A stretch of 64,000 bases of DNA from Stercorarius parasiticus (taxonomy: Eukaryota > Chordata > Aves > Charadriiformes > Stercorariidae): the NCBI GenBank assembly GCA_013396915.1, contig VWZL01006771.1, positions 2,560,653 to 2,624,652 on the forward strand. The letters run 5' to 3'. Every line of letters starts with the position of its first letter. Position 1 is the first letter of the stretch. Made by a program: the position numbers and the translations under genes. Under the pieces are notes generated by a model. It did no database searches. It had not been told where the DNA came from and worked only from the letters and a program-made list of their open reading frames with translations. Of this stretch, positions 13,901 through 28,000 are shown piece after piece.

Positions 13901-15184
13901 AAAGCATGTTAGAAAACTTAAAACTTCATAAAAATTATTTTTCTAAAGAAGCCTTAGTATCCAAATACAATGAGTCAGTTTATGGGACGGTTAAATGATC
14001 TCTGGATACTCAACTGTATGTAACCTTCCATATTCTCCGTTTCTCCTTACACCCAAGAGGAAACAAAAAAATCTGTTCAACTTGAATATTGGTGCAGCCA
14101 CCATCAAGCATCACTTTGTATTGGGGAAAACAAGCACAAAGGGGACACTGACGAATTCTGTTGCATGAACAAACAAATCCCCGATTTCTGCCAAAGCTGG
14201 GGTGGTCCTGAAGAGCCACACTAGGATTACGACAAGATTGTTGACAAATTTCCATGCATTTTTACACGTTAAGTAATAGAAAAGAGTTCCAAGGGCAGAA
14301 CAGGATACTCCATGCTGAAGTGAAAATCGGTTGCCTTCAACTACTTGTAGTCCACGTCATCACCAAAGCGTAATGTTTAACTGACTTTTCCAAGATGGAG
14401 AAACTTGCAGTGCCCACTGTACGCTGGTATTCCTGCGTTGCCCTACCCTGTTGAGCAGATGGCAGTGGGGAAGTAAAGCAACAAGCAGCCTAACCTGGCC
14501 AGCAGCTTACAGAAGATCCAGCCTGAAGAATACTACTGCAATACCTCCCAAGGTGCTGATAAAACACAGTAATGGTTAAGACTTCCACGCTTATGTCCAT
14601 TGTTAAATTTGGTCAGATAGAGATGAATGAGAGACAAACCTAAAAAAAGAAAAGAAAAAGGGTTTCAAGTGTTTCCAAAATAGATCTTTTACTTAGAGGG
14701 AGCAGAAGCTCTTCTTTCCTAGACGCACGACCAGGATAACCTCTAAAACCAGCCAAAGCAAAAAATGATCCCAGGACATCTCCAGATTGAAGAGTCATGC
14801 AACAAAAGCACTAACCCAAATGTTAAAATGCACATATAAACCAAGCCAACACTTTATCTAATAATTTGAGAAAACCACTAATGAAGATAATCTCTAGTAA
14901 ACCAAACATCACATCAGCTGTTTTTGTCTTAAAAAAAAAAAAGTTAAGCATAGTTACCTAATAGAGACAGATATTGCTGCCTTCAGAGTTACATTATCGG
15001 TGTTCTTGCTGCTGCTACATAGCCTTAGGTGATGGTTACAACAGCTGTGCTGAACAGTAAAGCAAGCAAAGATTTTTTTTTTCCCCCCAAATTAGAAATC
15101 TACAATTTCCAAAAATGGGAGCAAAAGACAAAAGGTAATGAAAAATACTGCTGAAGAGAGGTTTAATTAAAAAAATCAGGAATT
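10986..15184. other. Region downstream of LARP4B, nothing recognised
   Basis: AT-rich sequence with only short frames and no recognisable repeat. Late LARP4B poly(A) sites could extend into it. Confidence 0.55.
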
Positions 15185-15200
15185 CAACAGTGCCTAAATC

Positions 15201-15206
15201 TTTATT
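15201..15206 (-). terminator. Candidate poly(A) signal AATAAA
   Basis: The minus strand reads gaaaaATAAAG here, followed within about 30-40 nt by a T-rich stretch (gatttttttaatt), as expected downstream of a cleavage site. It is the last AATAAA of the AT-rich block after the stop. Earlier signals may also be used. Confidence 0.5.
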
Positions 15207-16977
15207 TTTCATAACCTACATATTTTTTTTCAAATTAGACAGTTTTACATTTTATGACACAAAAGGAAACTTAAATTACTGATAGTTTACATGTAAGCTT
15301 GATTCCAGTCTTAATGGAAGAAGAACAAAAACAAAAACCCTCAAGAAGGCTCCCATATTACACTTCTATTTCATGAATTGGCAGCTGTTAGGTCTCCTTA
15401 GAAATCTTCGATTGTCTGCTGCTATTAGTGTAATAGGTTACAAAGCACATAAAAATCCCTAATGGTAGGTAGCTGAAGGAGATACAGAGATAGGTATGCA
15501 CCATTACACTCAGCTGTTGCTCGTGATACACTGCACCACACTCAAACAAGGGCCTTTCTCCGCCAACTGCTGAAGACTCTGAAGGATACTGCAGCAACGT
15601 AAAAAAATTCGCCACTGTTCACAGATTTCTAAGTGGCAAATGACAGTGTCACGGTGGGGAACTGATCTGAAACCACATTAAGTTTTAAAAGCAACCTTTG
15701 TTTTCTTTAAATTCCTGCAAGAAGAGTCTCAGATCCCCTTTTGACTTGTTTTCAAAATGAAAAGCATCACCACACAGTCCTACAAGGTAAAATGCCAATT
15801 TTAATTATTGTATCCCTGAACCTTTAACTCAGCTACTGCTTTTGGGAGGTTTTTCATTTTAAAAGCCACATTTTAATCTCTCTCTGTATCGTAGCAACAG
15901 TCTGCATGCAACTTCACAACTCTACTCCGAAAACTCCATTTTGTCACTAAGTGGAAAAAAAAAAGTAAATCTCAAAGTAAAATGCAGTAAGGATAAGTTG
16001 TATATTACACAGCTATTTGGCATGTCACTTTTTTTTTCCTTTTTTAAAAAAAAAAGCTATAAAAACCACATCAGAGGAAGGTTTTAAACTTTCGATGCAA
16101 CAGACTGTTGCTGGGTAAGCAGTAATTACAGTGTATTGACCTAGCACAAATGGCAGCAGAATACATTAGGACAGCACAAGACATCCCCGTTGGTCTCAAG
16201 AGATTACCTTCGGTACCAGTTGAGCATTGCGACTACACAGGCGCTGGAAGGAACCACCTGGGATGGTTTTGCAGGTGGTCAGCCTTTCACTTGCAGCAGA
16301 CAGACAAAACGCATCATACAGCTGGCCTAAACCATACACAACTCTAGCTACCATGTTCACTGCCACCGGGGAAAGGAGAAGTGTATTAAAAAATCCAACG
16401 ACAGAACCAGCTGAGCGGTTTGGGGGATGTTGTCAGAGTCCTATCTCCTCCCACAGCATTCACAAAGTGCGCTTTTTAAACAAGAAAAATCAGATTCCAG
16501 CATGCCCTATTTTGACCAATCCTGCAGCATACAACAGGCTGGATTTAAAAGGTCAACTAGTTACCAATTGATGCTTGTAACAGGAAATTTATCAGGAGTC
16601 AACTTCTCTAGTTACTTTACAGTTCTACGAATCATACGCTAAGGAAAGCACTGATATTCTTGAAAGCAGACAACTAAGCTTCAGTGGATATTTTTGTAGC
16701 AGTCTAATTTTTTTTCCAATTCAATTTGATTTTATTAATGACTTAAAATTACAGTTTGACTGCTGAAATTCACTATTTACATTGCAGAACACTTTTGAAT
16801 TAGTTAGATCGCTTGTTTGTAGAGGGACTTAGGAAAACATTTGAGGGCTTTCAAATAAGACTTTCGTTCCATTTCCCTTTTGCAGTGAAGAGGCAGAGTC
16901 AGTTCAGCACACCAGAATAAAATAAGAAAAAGAAAAAACAACAAATTAAAGTAATATTCAAACCACAACATTTAGTT

Positions 16978-16985
16978 TATCTACA
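16978..16985 (-). promoter_or_regulatory. Pumilio-type motif in the 3' UTR
   Basis: The minus strand reads TGTAGATA, matching the Pumilio consensus TGTANATA. A single 8-base match in 3.6 kb can occur by chance. Confidence 0.25.
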
Positions 16986-18771
16986 TCCAGCTCAACAGCA
17001 ACATTTATAATATCAATAATTTTTATCAGATTTTTTCTTAGGGTACCTTTTTATATGTTCTGATTATTTACAACTGTACAAGCAAAGCACACACTTCCAA
17101 GTGCACATATTTAATACAGTATTGACTATTTGCATTTACAGGTTTTTCAACAATCTGAAAAAGATCAACTGTTTAAGATCTTTAATGTATATTACAAAAA
17201 CTGCTGCTAGTTCCTGTACTACAGTATGTTTACCCAGTAAGACCAGTGACAATAGATACATACTGTAACTGAGTAATTCTGTATTCCACTCATGCTAACC
17301 CTCCACGGGGTCAGACCTCATTAACTCTAAGCTGTCTTGTACAAAAGTTAAGGCAAAGTCATTTTCAAGTTTAAATAAAATTCAAGTCTTTAAATATCGG
17401 ATGGAAATAATTCTTTAAAAAAATCAGTTGTTTAAATAAACATTTTTGTGGAATAAACTGTACTGTCATAGTCAGCAGGAATGAGTTTTGTCTGAAATTC
17501 CTGCAGTTTAAACACTTAAAGCAAAACTTTAGGCATTTTAAAACAAAAATAATTTATATTCAACTTTTATTAGAAACTTGCTAATTTAGTGCATCCTTGT
17601 CCTTCAGAAAGCGCATCACTTCTAAAGTAAATAAGTGTGAGAAACCTCATCCCAGAGGTAAATATCAGGGATCTCTTCCTCCACCACACAAAACAAACAC
17701 CATTATCTCACGTCTTGAAAAATTGAAATCCATATGCCAATGCTTGTAGTTACAGGAAGACGTCAACACAAGGCTGACTAAGATATGAACTCTTTCAAAG
17801 AGCACTTGGGGCAGAGTTTAAAAAAAAAGTCTACACAGAGCACAGGGGTAACCAGAACATACAGCGCTGACTCAGTTAACTCCCTTACAAGCACAGGGAA
17901 GCTAAGGTTATCACAAGAAGGCTACAGTGCTTTCTCCTGATAACATCCACTAACAGGCTTCACCACCATAGAAGCTCACAGACTTAATTCTTTCTATTCA
18001 CAATGTGCTTTGTATTTGCAAATTATAACATCAGTTTTTATTCTGGAGTGAGAAGATGGTTACTTGCTTGCAGTAAGTCAAAAAAAGAAACATTTTTGAA
18101 AGACTGCTATGGTGCTCCGTAGGATTCATTTTGTGTGTGCAAAACATCAAAAAAAGATTAAGTTTTTAAAAACGCTAGAAACAACTACTCATTTAACCTA
18201 AAAGTGCAAGTTCATTTGCTGACACTTAGTACAGCAGCCCAATAAAAAAAAAATCTGGAAGGTCACATACTAATTTGTAAAATATATCTACTTCCTTGCA
18301 CTCTACACACTAGCTGCCGTTATCAGTCTTTTGGACACTTTAGATATGTACTTGCAGACCAGTTTATTAAAAATATTGCATCAGCACATTTCTGCTTAAC
18401 AGTTTAGAAAAAACTCACTATACAGAGCTTGCACTCACACAGCCACAGAGAGGCTTAATAAAAAGTTGATTTTTTTTTTAAAGACAAATATTTTACATCT
18501 TGAAAAAAAATAATCACACTAAGCTTCACCTCCAATTAAGCACCAACCTAAATGTAAGGTTTAGAACAACTATCCAGAAATATCCAGAAAAATAGAATGT
18601 GTGTTCAAGAGGGGGAAAAGTATTTCACAGAAAAATAACTTGCAGGCATTGTTACATGCCCAGTATCACTGCAAGCTCCTAACCAGCAACTCATTCTCAG
18701 GTATCTTAGTGGGAACATGGGTTTAATTTGTGGGAAGCAGACCTCTTTTCAAATCCCTCCCAGGTGTTATT

Positions 18772-19053
18772 TCACTGAGGAGATTTTGGAGGGGTACTCT
18801 GTTCTTTATTTAGGCGTTTGCCAACGGCTGGAGGGGACGATCTGCGTCCTGACTGTCTCCTCTGGTCTTTGGGTTGTCCAGGATGTGACTTTGCAGGAGG
18901 AGGTTCTCTGTTTTTCTCTATTGTTTCTGTGGGCTTTCTTTCTTCTTTCCCACATGCTACAGTGTTTGGCTTCTGTTCTTTCTGGGGTTGCAATGTAGGA
19001 GGATCCTTAGTTGTTCTCTGGCAAATTTCTGCATAACTAGGTTTTCGCAGTTC
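18772..19053 (-). CDS. LARP4B: LARP4B last coding exon (C-terminus and stop)
   Basis: The acceptor gatttcacag precedes 19,053. The exon encodes [37 protein letters not shown] and the end [11 protein letters not shown], then TGA at 18,772-18,774. These blocks are diagnostic for LARP4B rather than LARP4. Confidence 0.97.
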   Translation of the reverse strand, partial: ELRKPSYAEICQRTTKDPPTLQPQKEQKPNTVACGKEERKPTETIEKNREPPPAKSHPGQPKDQRRQSGRRSSPPAVGKRLNKEQSTPPKSPQ

Positions 19054-22000
19054 CTGTGAAATCAAAAGCAAACAAGACAGCAGAGTTAAACAAAGCATCT
19101 TAAGAAAAAACCATTTACTTTTATGAATGAAAAAGGTAAAGTCTTTGTCCCAAAAGACTGCTGCACTAAAACATACAGATGAGGGCTTGAGTATGAAGTT
19201 TACAGAAGCTCTACAGACAATAAGGTTCACAACAAGGTAAAATGCAAAACAGTATGCCAGAAAAATGGGGTACTCTGATAAGGCAAAATACTTCCAATTC
19301 AAGCAAACTCTAAAACAGCTTAAAGATAATTAATAACTCTGGTTTAAATATCAACAGAAGTATTAGTGCTTCTACCTCAAGGATACTACAAGAAGAGAAT
19401 TCAGATAAAGAGCTATCATTTGCCAAGTTATCTTGAACACTTTTGCACTGTTAATTGCATAATTGTATCATGCAAGTAATCATGAGGCTACCAACTGGCA
19501 AATCTGAGGATGATTAAACAACACTGGAAGCAATATTCTGTTAAATGCATCAAACTAGATCATTAAGAGAAGGTGAAATAATAAGGTCACTTACTATGGC
19601 AGCCCCATTGACTTGTACCGATTTACATGCAGTGCTGAGTGTGGAAGAAGAAAGCCTTTCTGTACTCTGTGTCTCTCTCTGCTGTTTATCCACAACCTTG
19701 GAGTCCCTGTAAGGATTCAGCAGGAAGCAAAGCTCATGAAAAGTCAAACTTCAGGACAGATGAATGATCTAATAATAGGTCTAAAACTTTATTTGAGTAT
19801 GACTATAAAAATTTATAGCTATAATTTGCCTGGCTCATTATGACTAGCATTGTGTTTAAAAATGCTATCAAATATGAAAAGAAAAAAAGATATTCCTTTG
19901 TAACTTGACACTACCTGTAATTTGTGACACTGACAGCATTTGGTTATTCAGTTATCTTACTCCTGTTACTCAAACACCTCAATTCGATTTGCAGGTTCCA
20001 AATGAAGTCTTACTGAAAACATTCTTTATTGTATGGACAAGGGTACTGCCCACACGATCGTGGGCATTTACTCTCTATGCTTCAAAGCTATCTAAACACA
20101 AGACAGTAAGGTATTCATTAAACTTTTAAATACTTGCAGAGACTAAACCACAACACTAAACTTCGGTCTGCTGAGTGACTTTTATAACTGAATCACTGTT
20201 ATATTGTTCAGAAATTAAGCTTTATTGCCTTTACTACAAGTACAATATCGAATAAAACATTGTTTCTTTCATTAAGATTTTAATAGCTATTTACACTGTT
20301 CCACCTAGCCTTCGATGAGAGAAAATGCAAATGTGATTCAGAGCAGAATAACTATAGCCATGTAATTAAGTGCTTACTCAGAAGACTGGGAGGGCGAAGG
20401 AGACCTTTCAAACGTCCTGGGCAATGTAGAAGAAACTGGCAACAATGGCTCTCGAGGAATTCCCGATGGAGTAGTGTTTGTACTTGCATCCACATTAATG
20501 TTCTGAAGGAGGAAAAGAGGCACAGAAGGGCAATAATAATATCCAATTAACATGGTTTTCCTGAAAATCAACATGATCAGGAAACAGTTTACAAGTTGAT
20601 TTATAAGGGTAAATTAACTCTAGGAACATACAGAAGCATCCTATATATGTATTATAACAAGTAAGTTTTTCCCTTTACAATTATTTAGAAACAGACAAAT
20701 AAGTCACACACCGTGGCTCTTTCCCAGAAAGTTGGGAGTTTAGTTCCCTTTGGGACACATCTGGATGACAAAATCACTTCTTTCAACCTAGGAATTTTGC
20801 ACCTGCTGGTGACAAAGTAGGCTTGTGCCTGTTCACATAACCAGTTTGCCTATTAAGACAAAAGTCCCATATAGTTTTGCACCAAGAACTGTCTTCAAAG
20901 CTCTAACTCTGCACCACCCCAATAGCTGGTGCTAAAAACCCCTAACCTTAAAAAAATAAAATCAAGTTTTTGCAAACTAGGATATGATCATCATTTAAAA
21001 GTCAGTTTCTTATGCTTTAGTATGATTTGCTACCAAGAAAAAGAGAGGCTTTTTCCATAACCCTCAAAAGATTCTGTTAGCGCCAAGTGATACTGTGCTT
21101 CCAGGTAATGGCCAAATAGGTTCAAAACGCACGCGTGAATTTAAATTGTCACAAAATAAGAAAAGAGAAAGAAGACTTTGTATCTTGAAAGAGGTATTTC
21201 TGACATTTATAATAATTTTGTTTGCTTTAAAAAGTGCTATGTTCTTTGTATTGCTTCTGACCTGTCTGACTCCAGAACCAGAAGAGATTCTGGTGAGCAG
21301 AAGGGAGAGCAATGGGAGAATATAGCACGGAAGGAACAAGGCAGACACCCCTTTCCCCCAGCCCAGCCACCATTCAAAGGTCATAAAACATGAGACTCCT
21401 GTGGTCACTGTTAGAAAGGAAAATGGTATTTCATGACACTGTTTTAAATCAGGCAGCATAGATTATTGCAGCAGATCTACGCCTAGTTTTACTCCACGTA
21501 ACAGCAAAACCATAAAAGGTGGATACTTAAAATGTGGGATGATTAACACCTGCCGTTCCCCAGACTCAGCACTGGCAAGGCCCCACCTCGAGTACTGTGT
21601 CCGGTTTCAGGCCCCTCACCACAAAAAAGACATTGAGGTGCTGAAGCAGGTCCAGAGAAGGGCAATGAAGCTGGTGAGGGGTCTGGAGAATAAGTCTTAC
21701 GAGGAGCAGCTGAGGGAGCTGGGGTTGTTCAGCCTGGAGAAGGAGACTGAGGGGAGACCTTATTGCTCTCTACAGCTACCTGAGAGGAGGTTGTACAGAG
21801 GTGGGGGTTGGTCTCTTCTCCCAAGCAACAGCCAATAGGACAAGAGGAAACAGCCTCAATTTGCGCCAGGGGAGGTTTAGATCAGATATTAGGAAAAATT
21901 TTTACACTGAAAGGGTTATTAAGCATTGGAACAGGCTGCCCAGAGAAGTGGTTGAGGCACCATCCCTGGAGGTATTTAAAAGACAGGTAGACATGGTGCT

Positions 22001-25000
22001 TAGAGATACAGTTTAGTGATGGTTTTTGTCAAGAGTTAGGTTGATGGTTGGACTCAATGATCTGAAAGGTCCCTTCCAACCTAGGCAATTCTATGATTCT
22101 ATCTAGAAGAGCACCACAAAGCAAAGAGCATGATGATGCTTGATAACAACTGTTGGGAATTACACAACCTAAGTTCACTCAGCTTCTGTACTCTGGACTT
22201 GCCCATCTATAAAACAAGAGTAGGACTGTGTAACTCTACTTCAACACTTTGGAACTCTATGTCAGGTGACATGAAAAAATGTTGAGATCAAGGTGAAAAG
22301 CAGCCTGTATCCACTGCCAAGATTCTAACGTTAAACATGTCCGTAGTAGAACACAATTGCTCTTTGGAGCCAGTTGCTGTTATCTTATTCCTTATTAACA
22401 CCAACAAGGAAAGATGGCATGGTAGACACAGTTCTAAGAATGAAATCTATGAACAGCTACTCAACATTAATTTTCAACTGCATCTCTACTACATCTAAAA
22501 AGCAGTGGTTGCCAAGTCATTCTGGTGTATTTTTATCTTTCCAAGCAATATGATAAGAAAACACTGGGATCCAGCTGGTTTTGGTAACAGGTCTTGTTCC
22601 AGCTATGATGCCTGATGTGCTGAGATTATGTAGGCAGCTTCTTTATATTTTGGTGCTTAAAAGTTTGTCTCTGTCACTTTCAAGTGTTTTATATACAACT
22701 CAGAAGTATGACTTTCGAACAGGAAGAAAATTTATCACATTTTTTCACCTGAGTCTAAAAAAGCCTGAGGCAATTATGAACAGCAAAGAGCATATTTTCT
22801 AATCCCTGCTATTAACATCTACTTATACTGGTGCTAATATTCCACACCATGTCAAAGAGAATACCCAACAAATTCTAAGATATAAGTGAAGAAGGCAGAG
22901 GCATGTAATTTGACAGCTGTTTTTTAAAAGCATTTCCTATGACCCCTGTAAAGCCACAACTTTTTTCTATGTGTAAGCCACCAAATCTGAAAACAAGAGG
23001 TATGCAATTCTTTGTTTTCACAACAAAAATGAACACTGGTTACTCACTCTTTCTTTTGACGTTCCTACTACCACACTGGACAGTCTGTTTTCAAAAAGGT
23101 CTTCGGTCTTTAAATTGCCAGCAGCCCCAGGTAATGGAGGAAAGCTAGATAAACCCAACTCAAAGCTAGGAGATGGAGGTTTTGGGGGTGGTGGAGACTG
23201 TGTTTGGCCTCTCTGGAATAGAAATAACATGTTCAGGTTACTGTCCTGGATGACAGAAAAGAACGACATGGGACTCTAAACTGTATTTTGCATTTGATTT
23301 ATATCCGTGAAGCCTTAGAGAGGCCTTCCCCATCCCACCTCCCAAGAAAACCACGCAGTACCAAGGAATAGGAACATTTTCCACTGATGCCCTTGAAATA
23401 TTTAACTATTATTTAAATGGCATGGCATAAACATTCTTAAAAACTTTATATGCATAAGCTTCAGTGATACTGCTATAGTAAGAACAGTCTTCACACTGAC
23501 CCTTCCTTCAGGATGGGCAGTTACACAGAAAGGAAAAGATACTGGTTTAGATATCGAGATATAGTGAAAATACAAAGCCCATTCATGTGCAGTTGGTAAC
23601 ATTCTAAAGGACAGACAGGGGTCAACAAGAATCTTATACCATGTTCAGATATATTAAGAAATGGCAAGACAGCGTGGCTTGTATGTAGTGTAGACAACAG
23701 CAATTTTCATCTAATTAATATGAATTTATATAGTCACTTTGCAAAAATGCAAAGATAAATGTCAAAACTATATTTGCAACAGGGAGAATTTTTCTAATGT
23801 CCCAGGCAAAAAAAAAAAATCAACTATTTTGCACTAGAGACAACAGTTCAGGAGTTAGGAGTACCACAGTTAAAGATCCTTACAGTAAGGATTTGTAAAG
23901 CTAAATTCCATTTACACTGAAAAAACACAATTCCTTTTGTAATACGCTGTAACTGAAGTTAGCCATTAACTTCATCTACATCACGTAAACAAAGAAGTAA
24001 CTGTTACATGACTGTGCTTAGGCCTGTGCTAAGATGATCTCTGCTGCAGAATACCAAGTGCAAAGCAGTTTTTGAGACACTTCCCATCTTGAAAAGGAAA
24101 ATATTTATGGGTATATAGGCAAGATGGTCTGAATGCGAGAACAATGCTTCTGGACAGAAAGGTGTTGCATTACTTACTGTTTTTCCCCCCCTTCCTTCTC
24201 ATGAAGAGCAACAGATACAAAAGTACCCTTGATGTCTTTTCACAAACTGCAGTTTATGTCAAAAGAAGTGTGTATTGAAAGGGAAATAGGGAAAGAATGA
24301 ATACAGTCGCAAGACCAACTGCAACTCCTAGGACTGCTCCTGGCCCAGCATGACCGCCAGAACACAGTTTAAGAGTGCTACAGCAACAGAGGCTGCAAAC
24401 CTCCAAAACCAGAAGTCAGATGACCTGTCAAAGGGTCATGGAGAGAGACTACACTTATCCAGCTCAAACTGAAAGATTGCCAACTGCATCAAATTTCTCA
24501 AGTAAATTTGCTATGACAAATTGAGTAATTGCCTTATGTCTATAGCCTCAAATACAATCTGATCCAAAAGGTTCATGCTCTCTCTCATGCAAGCATGCAT
24601 ACTCTCTCTATTTTTTCCTTAAAAAAAAAAAATTATATATCAAAAGAAGTCATCACTCCATTCAAATACAACTGGTTGCAGTGATGTCCCAGGTATACTA
24701 CCCAATCACTACAGGATCACACAAGAAATCAGATTCTGGATTCAGTTATTTCCACAGTCTAAAAGGGTCAAATTTTAATCTTTCACTTCAGAGTATGTTC
24801 CTTCCCAGTGCCCACAGTTGTGGGTGTGCAGCTGCTCTCACCTCTGTTCAAGCTGCATCACTGGCCAGTACACACTAAAGATTCATGGGCCAGAAGAGAC
24901 CAGAAGGAACCTGGCTACACAGGCTACAATTAAAGCCTGCTGCTGAGAGAAGGGAACAGTGGGTCTCCACAGAACTCACATCTGCTGGTTTTACATTCAA

Positions 25001-28000
25001 AGCTCAAATAACCTTTAAAGTCAGCTGAGCCAGAAGAGCCCCTCTGATTAGTAAGAGTGCCCAAGGTAATGGTTTCACTCCAGCCAATCACTTTACACCT
25101 AACCTGTACCACTTTCTTTTTCTTTCAAAGACAGAAAAACATCAATCTAAAAATTCAAGCAACTTTGAAAGAGTAAAAGAAAGAAGTATTGAGAATCCTA
25201 CATGTAATCCGATTACACTGAGCTTTCAGAAGTTTGACAAGAACTAAAAGCAACCAAAGGGAAGGAATCACTTGTTTTATGCTTTCCAAACCTTGATGCT
25301 CCTTTACCCAAGTCCCCTTAAGGCTACCCAACAGCAGGAACCACAAATGCAATGATTCCAGACCTTTAAAGAAAGTGTTATGGCTCATGCAGTGGGGTTA
25401 CTTTGCAATTGTAATGTGAACAGGGAAATAATCTAGTTCAACTTCATGAGTTGCAGAGAAGTGTCAGGTTTTATCAAATCAAACCTTAAGTCCTACAAAA
25501 AAATGACTTTTTTTTTTCTTCTGTGCAATGTCTAGTCCAGCCTTTTCAAGTATCAAGGGTATTTAGGTATTCACCTTGAATTTAAGTTTACCAAAACTGT
25601 AATACTTCAATAGTCTTAGTATAACCTCACCAAGTGGTACTTGGAGAGGCATTTAAGAAACAGAACTGACAACTTAATAACTAAGATCCTAGCTATACTT
25701 TATGGCACATGGATCTATAAAATGTTCTTCAACATCTACATGAACTATAATCAAGTATCAAGTGTCTTGAACTTTAGCTTACCTATTAAGCTCTCCCTGA
25801 ACATGAACACTGGCATGCTGACAAAGTAACATTAAGATGGAAATTTTTTGCTACTATAAAAAAATTTTAACTTTTTCCTGATTTCTGCGTTAGTAGACAA
25901 TCTTCTCTGATACCCAAATGCAGTAAACTCATGTGACTATAATAAGCTGCTGTCTTTAGTCAACTGTGACATACAATTGCTTGCGCAATAACTTATCTCA
26001 CCTGCTACTCCACATAATATCCGTACTATTGCCTTGTTACCCTACTTTTATTATAGATGAATACGATCATGAACACTCACTGTAAACTTGTCCTCCCTTT
26101 TCTTTCGGTAGCCATATGAGTTTTTCCTAAGGGAAAGAAAGCAGTTATCAGAACCATGCCTATAACTGAATGGAAGGCAGGTGGTGAAAACAGGAGAAAT
26201 GAATTCAAATTGCTATTTCACACATCTTCATTCTAGACAGGTTATTAAAAAATGTTTTAGGGAAAAATTTCTAGCAAGCTCTTATTAAAATAAAGGTACA
26301 GATCTTACACAAGTCAGCATGAGAATACATTGGTTACAAATAATTCCTGCGTTAAAAGCATCTCTGAGTGCTGATCTTAGACAAAACCTTTAAATATACA
26401 AAGTAACAGTTTTAGTCTTTTTTGGTTTTTTTGATACCTATGTAATTTTTGAAATATGGCTAACTATTTTCAGTTCAGGTAAAGCCCCTCCAAAACATTT
26501 TCAGTACTTCTCCCCCAGCCATGCTTCAGGCACAGCCATTCCAAGCAGCAGTTTAAGATTTGCAATGCCTTCTAATTCAGTTTCAATAAATTTTCTAAGT
26601 TTTCTGCTTGACTTTTAGTATTTTAAACGTATTGAATACCAATCTTAGAATACAAATCTCAGTACTGACTACTCCTGTACATTTTTGCAGTCTAGTTTGA
26701 GCAATCTTGTTTCCTATTTCCTTAATCATACTTTCATACACTAGTTAGAACACAATTTGGCAAATTAGATTTAAAGAAGCATTACAATTCTTGCACAAAA
26801 TTCCCACTTAATTTTGCAATGATACAATACAAGTCTAATATAGGATCATCTGCAAAAGACTCAAGTTATCTTCCAATCCAGTATGTCACTCAAAATGTGA
26901 TTTACTTGGAGACACAAACACAGCCATCATTAAACAAAGCTGCACAGTACTTTCATAAAGCACTTAATAGAAGTGTACTGTATTTTAAAAATTCCAAAAT
27001 AAGCCTGCTAAATTCTCACATTAATATTGGTGCCACCAATTTTCAGCTCCCCAGGTGGTTTGTTTTTTTGTTTTTGTTTTGTTGTTTTTTTTTTTTAAAC
27101 TGCATTAACAATAGTTTTAGTTGCACATAATCCTTTTTCCTCTCTCCATGCCAATGCATCATCTTTGCTGTTGTAAATGTCTAATTTGGGCAAAATTCTG
27201 GTCTTTTAACCAACAAAATTAACAATAAGCACTGCTAGTACGGGTTCAGGTGCACAATTTATACCGCTGAACAATGGAATGGGCAGAACTGCTTCATTAG
27301 AATCAAACAAGTAATACGCAAACACTTTCTTACAACAGATGAAGCAAGGATAGAGGATTAGATCTTACAACTGTAAATTGTTCATCAGTTGCCATCAATG
27401 ATTTTAATTTGATAGGAAAGTATGCAAGTCCACTTTGCATTTGTTTTATATTTAACACTTTCCCTGAAGTACTTTCCAAGATTTTAGCTTTGAGGAGAGA
27501 CAGTCTCTGTTTAAAATAGTAATGAGAACAGTACTAGTACCATACCTCTTTCCTAAAAGAGGTAGTTTAGAAGCAGCAATGCCAGGTTGTTCAGAGGACA
27601 ACTACAGAGTACACTCACCTTCCTCTACCTAATCCAGGAGATGAGTCAACGCTGGTCTGTTCCATCCGTCCAGTTCCTACTTCCCTCTTGGTGTAACTCG
27701 TAGTAGCATTCTGCATCCGTGTCCTGTTTTGTCCTGGCTGCCGCGTCTGTGGACTCCTGACGCCATTGATTAAACGATCAGCAGAAAAGTTGAATATTGT
27801 AGGACTGTCTAGAAGCCCAGGTCCCCTTTCTGCACTGGGTATTGTATGTCGTATATGAGACTTGCTAGGATTCCTACAAATTCAAAAGTCATTTCAACAT
27901 ACGCACTATCAGAGATCTTCTGAGGCCTAAGACTATACACAGAATTCAGAAGCAGCAAGATCTTTAGTCCTTTATTGCATATTTCATTTATAAGAATGAT

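Larger units (their letters stand above)
15185..18771 (-). other. LARP4B: Probable LARP4B 3' UTR
   Basis: About 3.6 kb of AT-rich sequence without coding frames follows the stop codon. It has several AU-rich stretches and possible internal AATAAA signals (plus TTTATT near 18,362, 17,569 and 16,733). I end it at the candidate signal at 15,201-15,206. A long 3' UTR is known for the mammalian gene; the exact end is inferred. Confidence 0.6.

Noticed and set aside
18717..19036. Plus-strand frames over the LARP4B last exon
   Set aside because: They are antisense shadows of a securely identified coding exon.
21539..22016. Open frames resembling a reverse transcriptase C-terminus
   Set aside because: They are the decayed ORF2 end of a truncated CR1, broken between frames, not a host gene.
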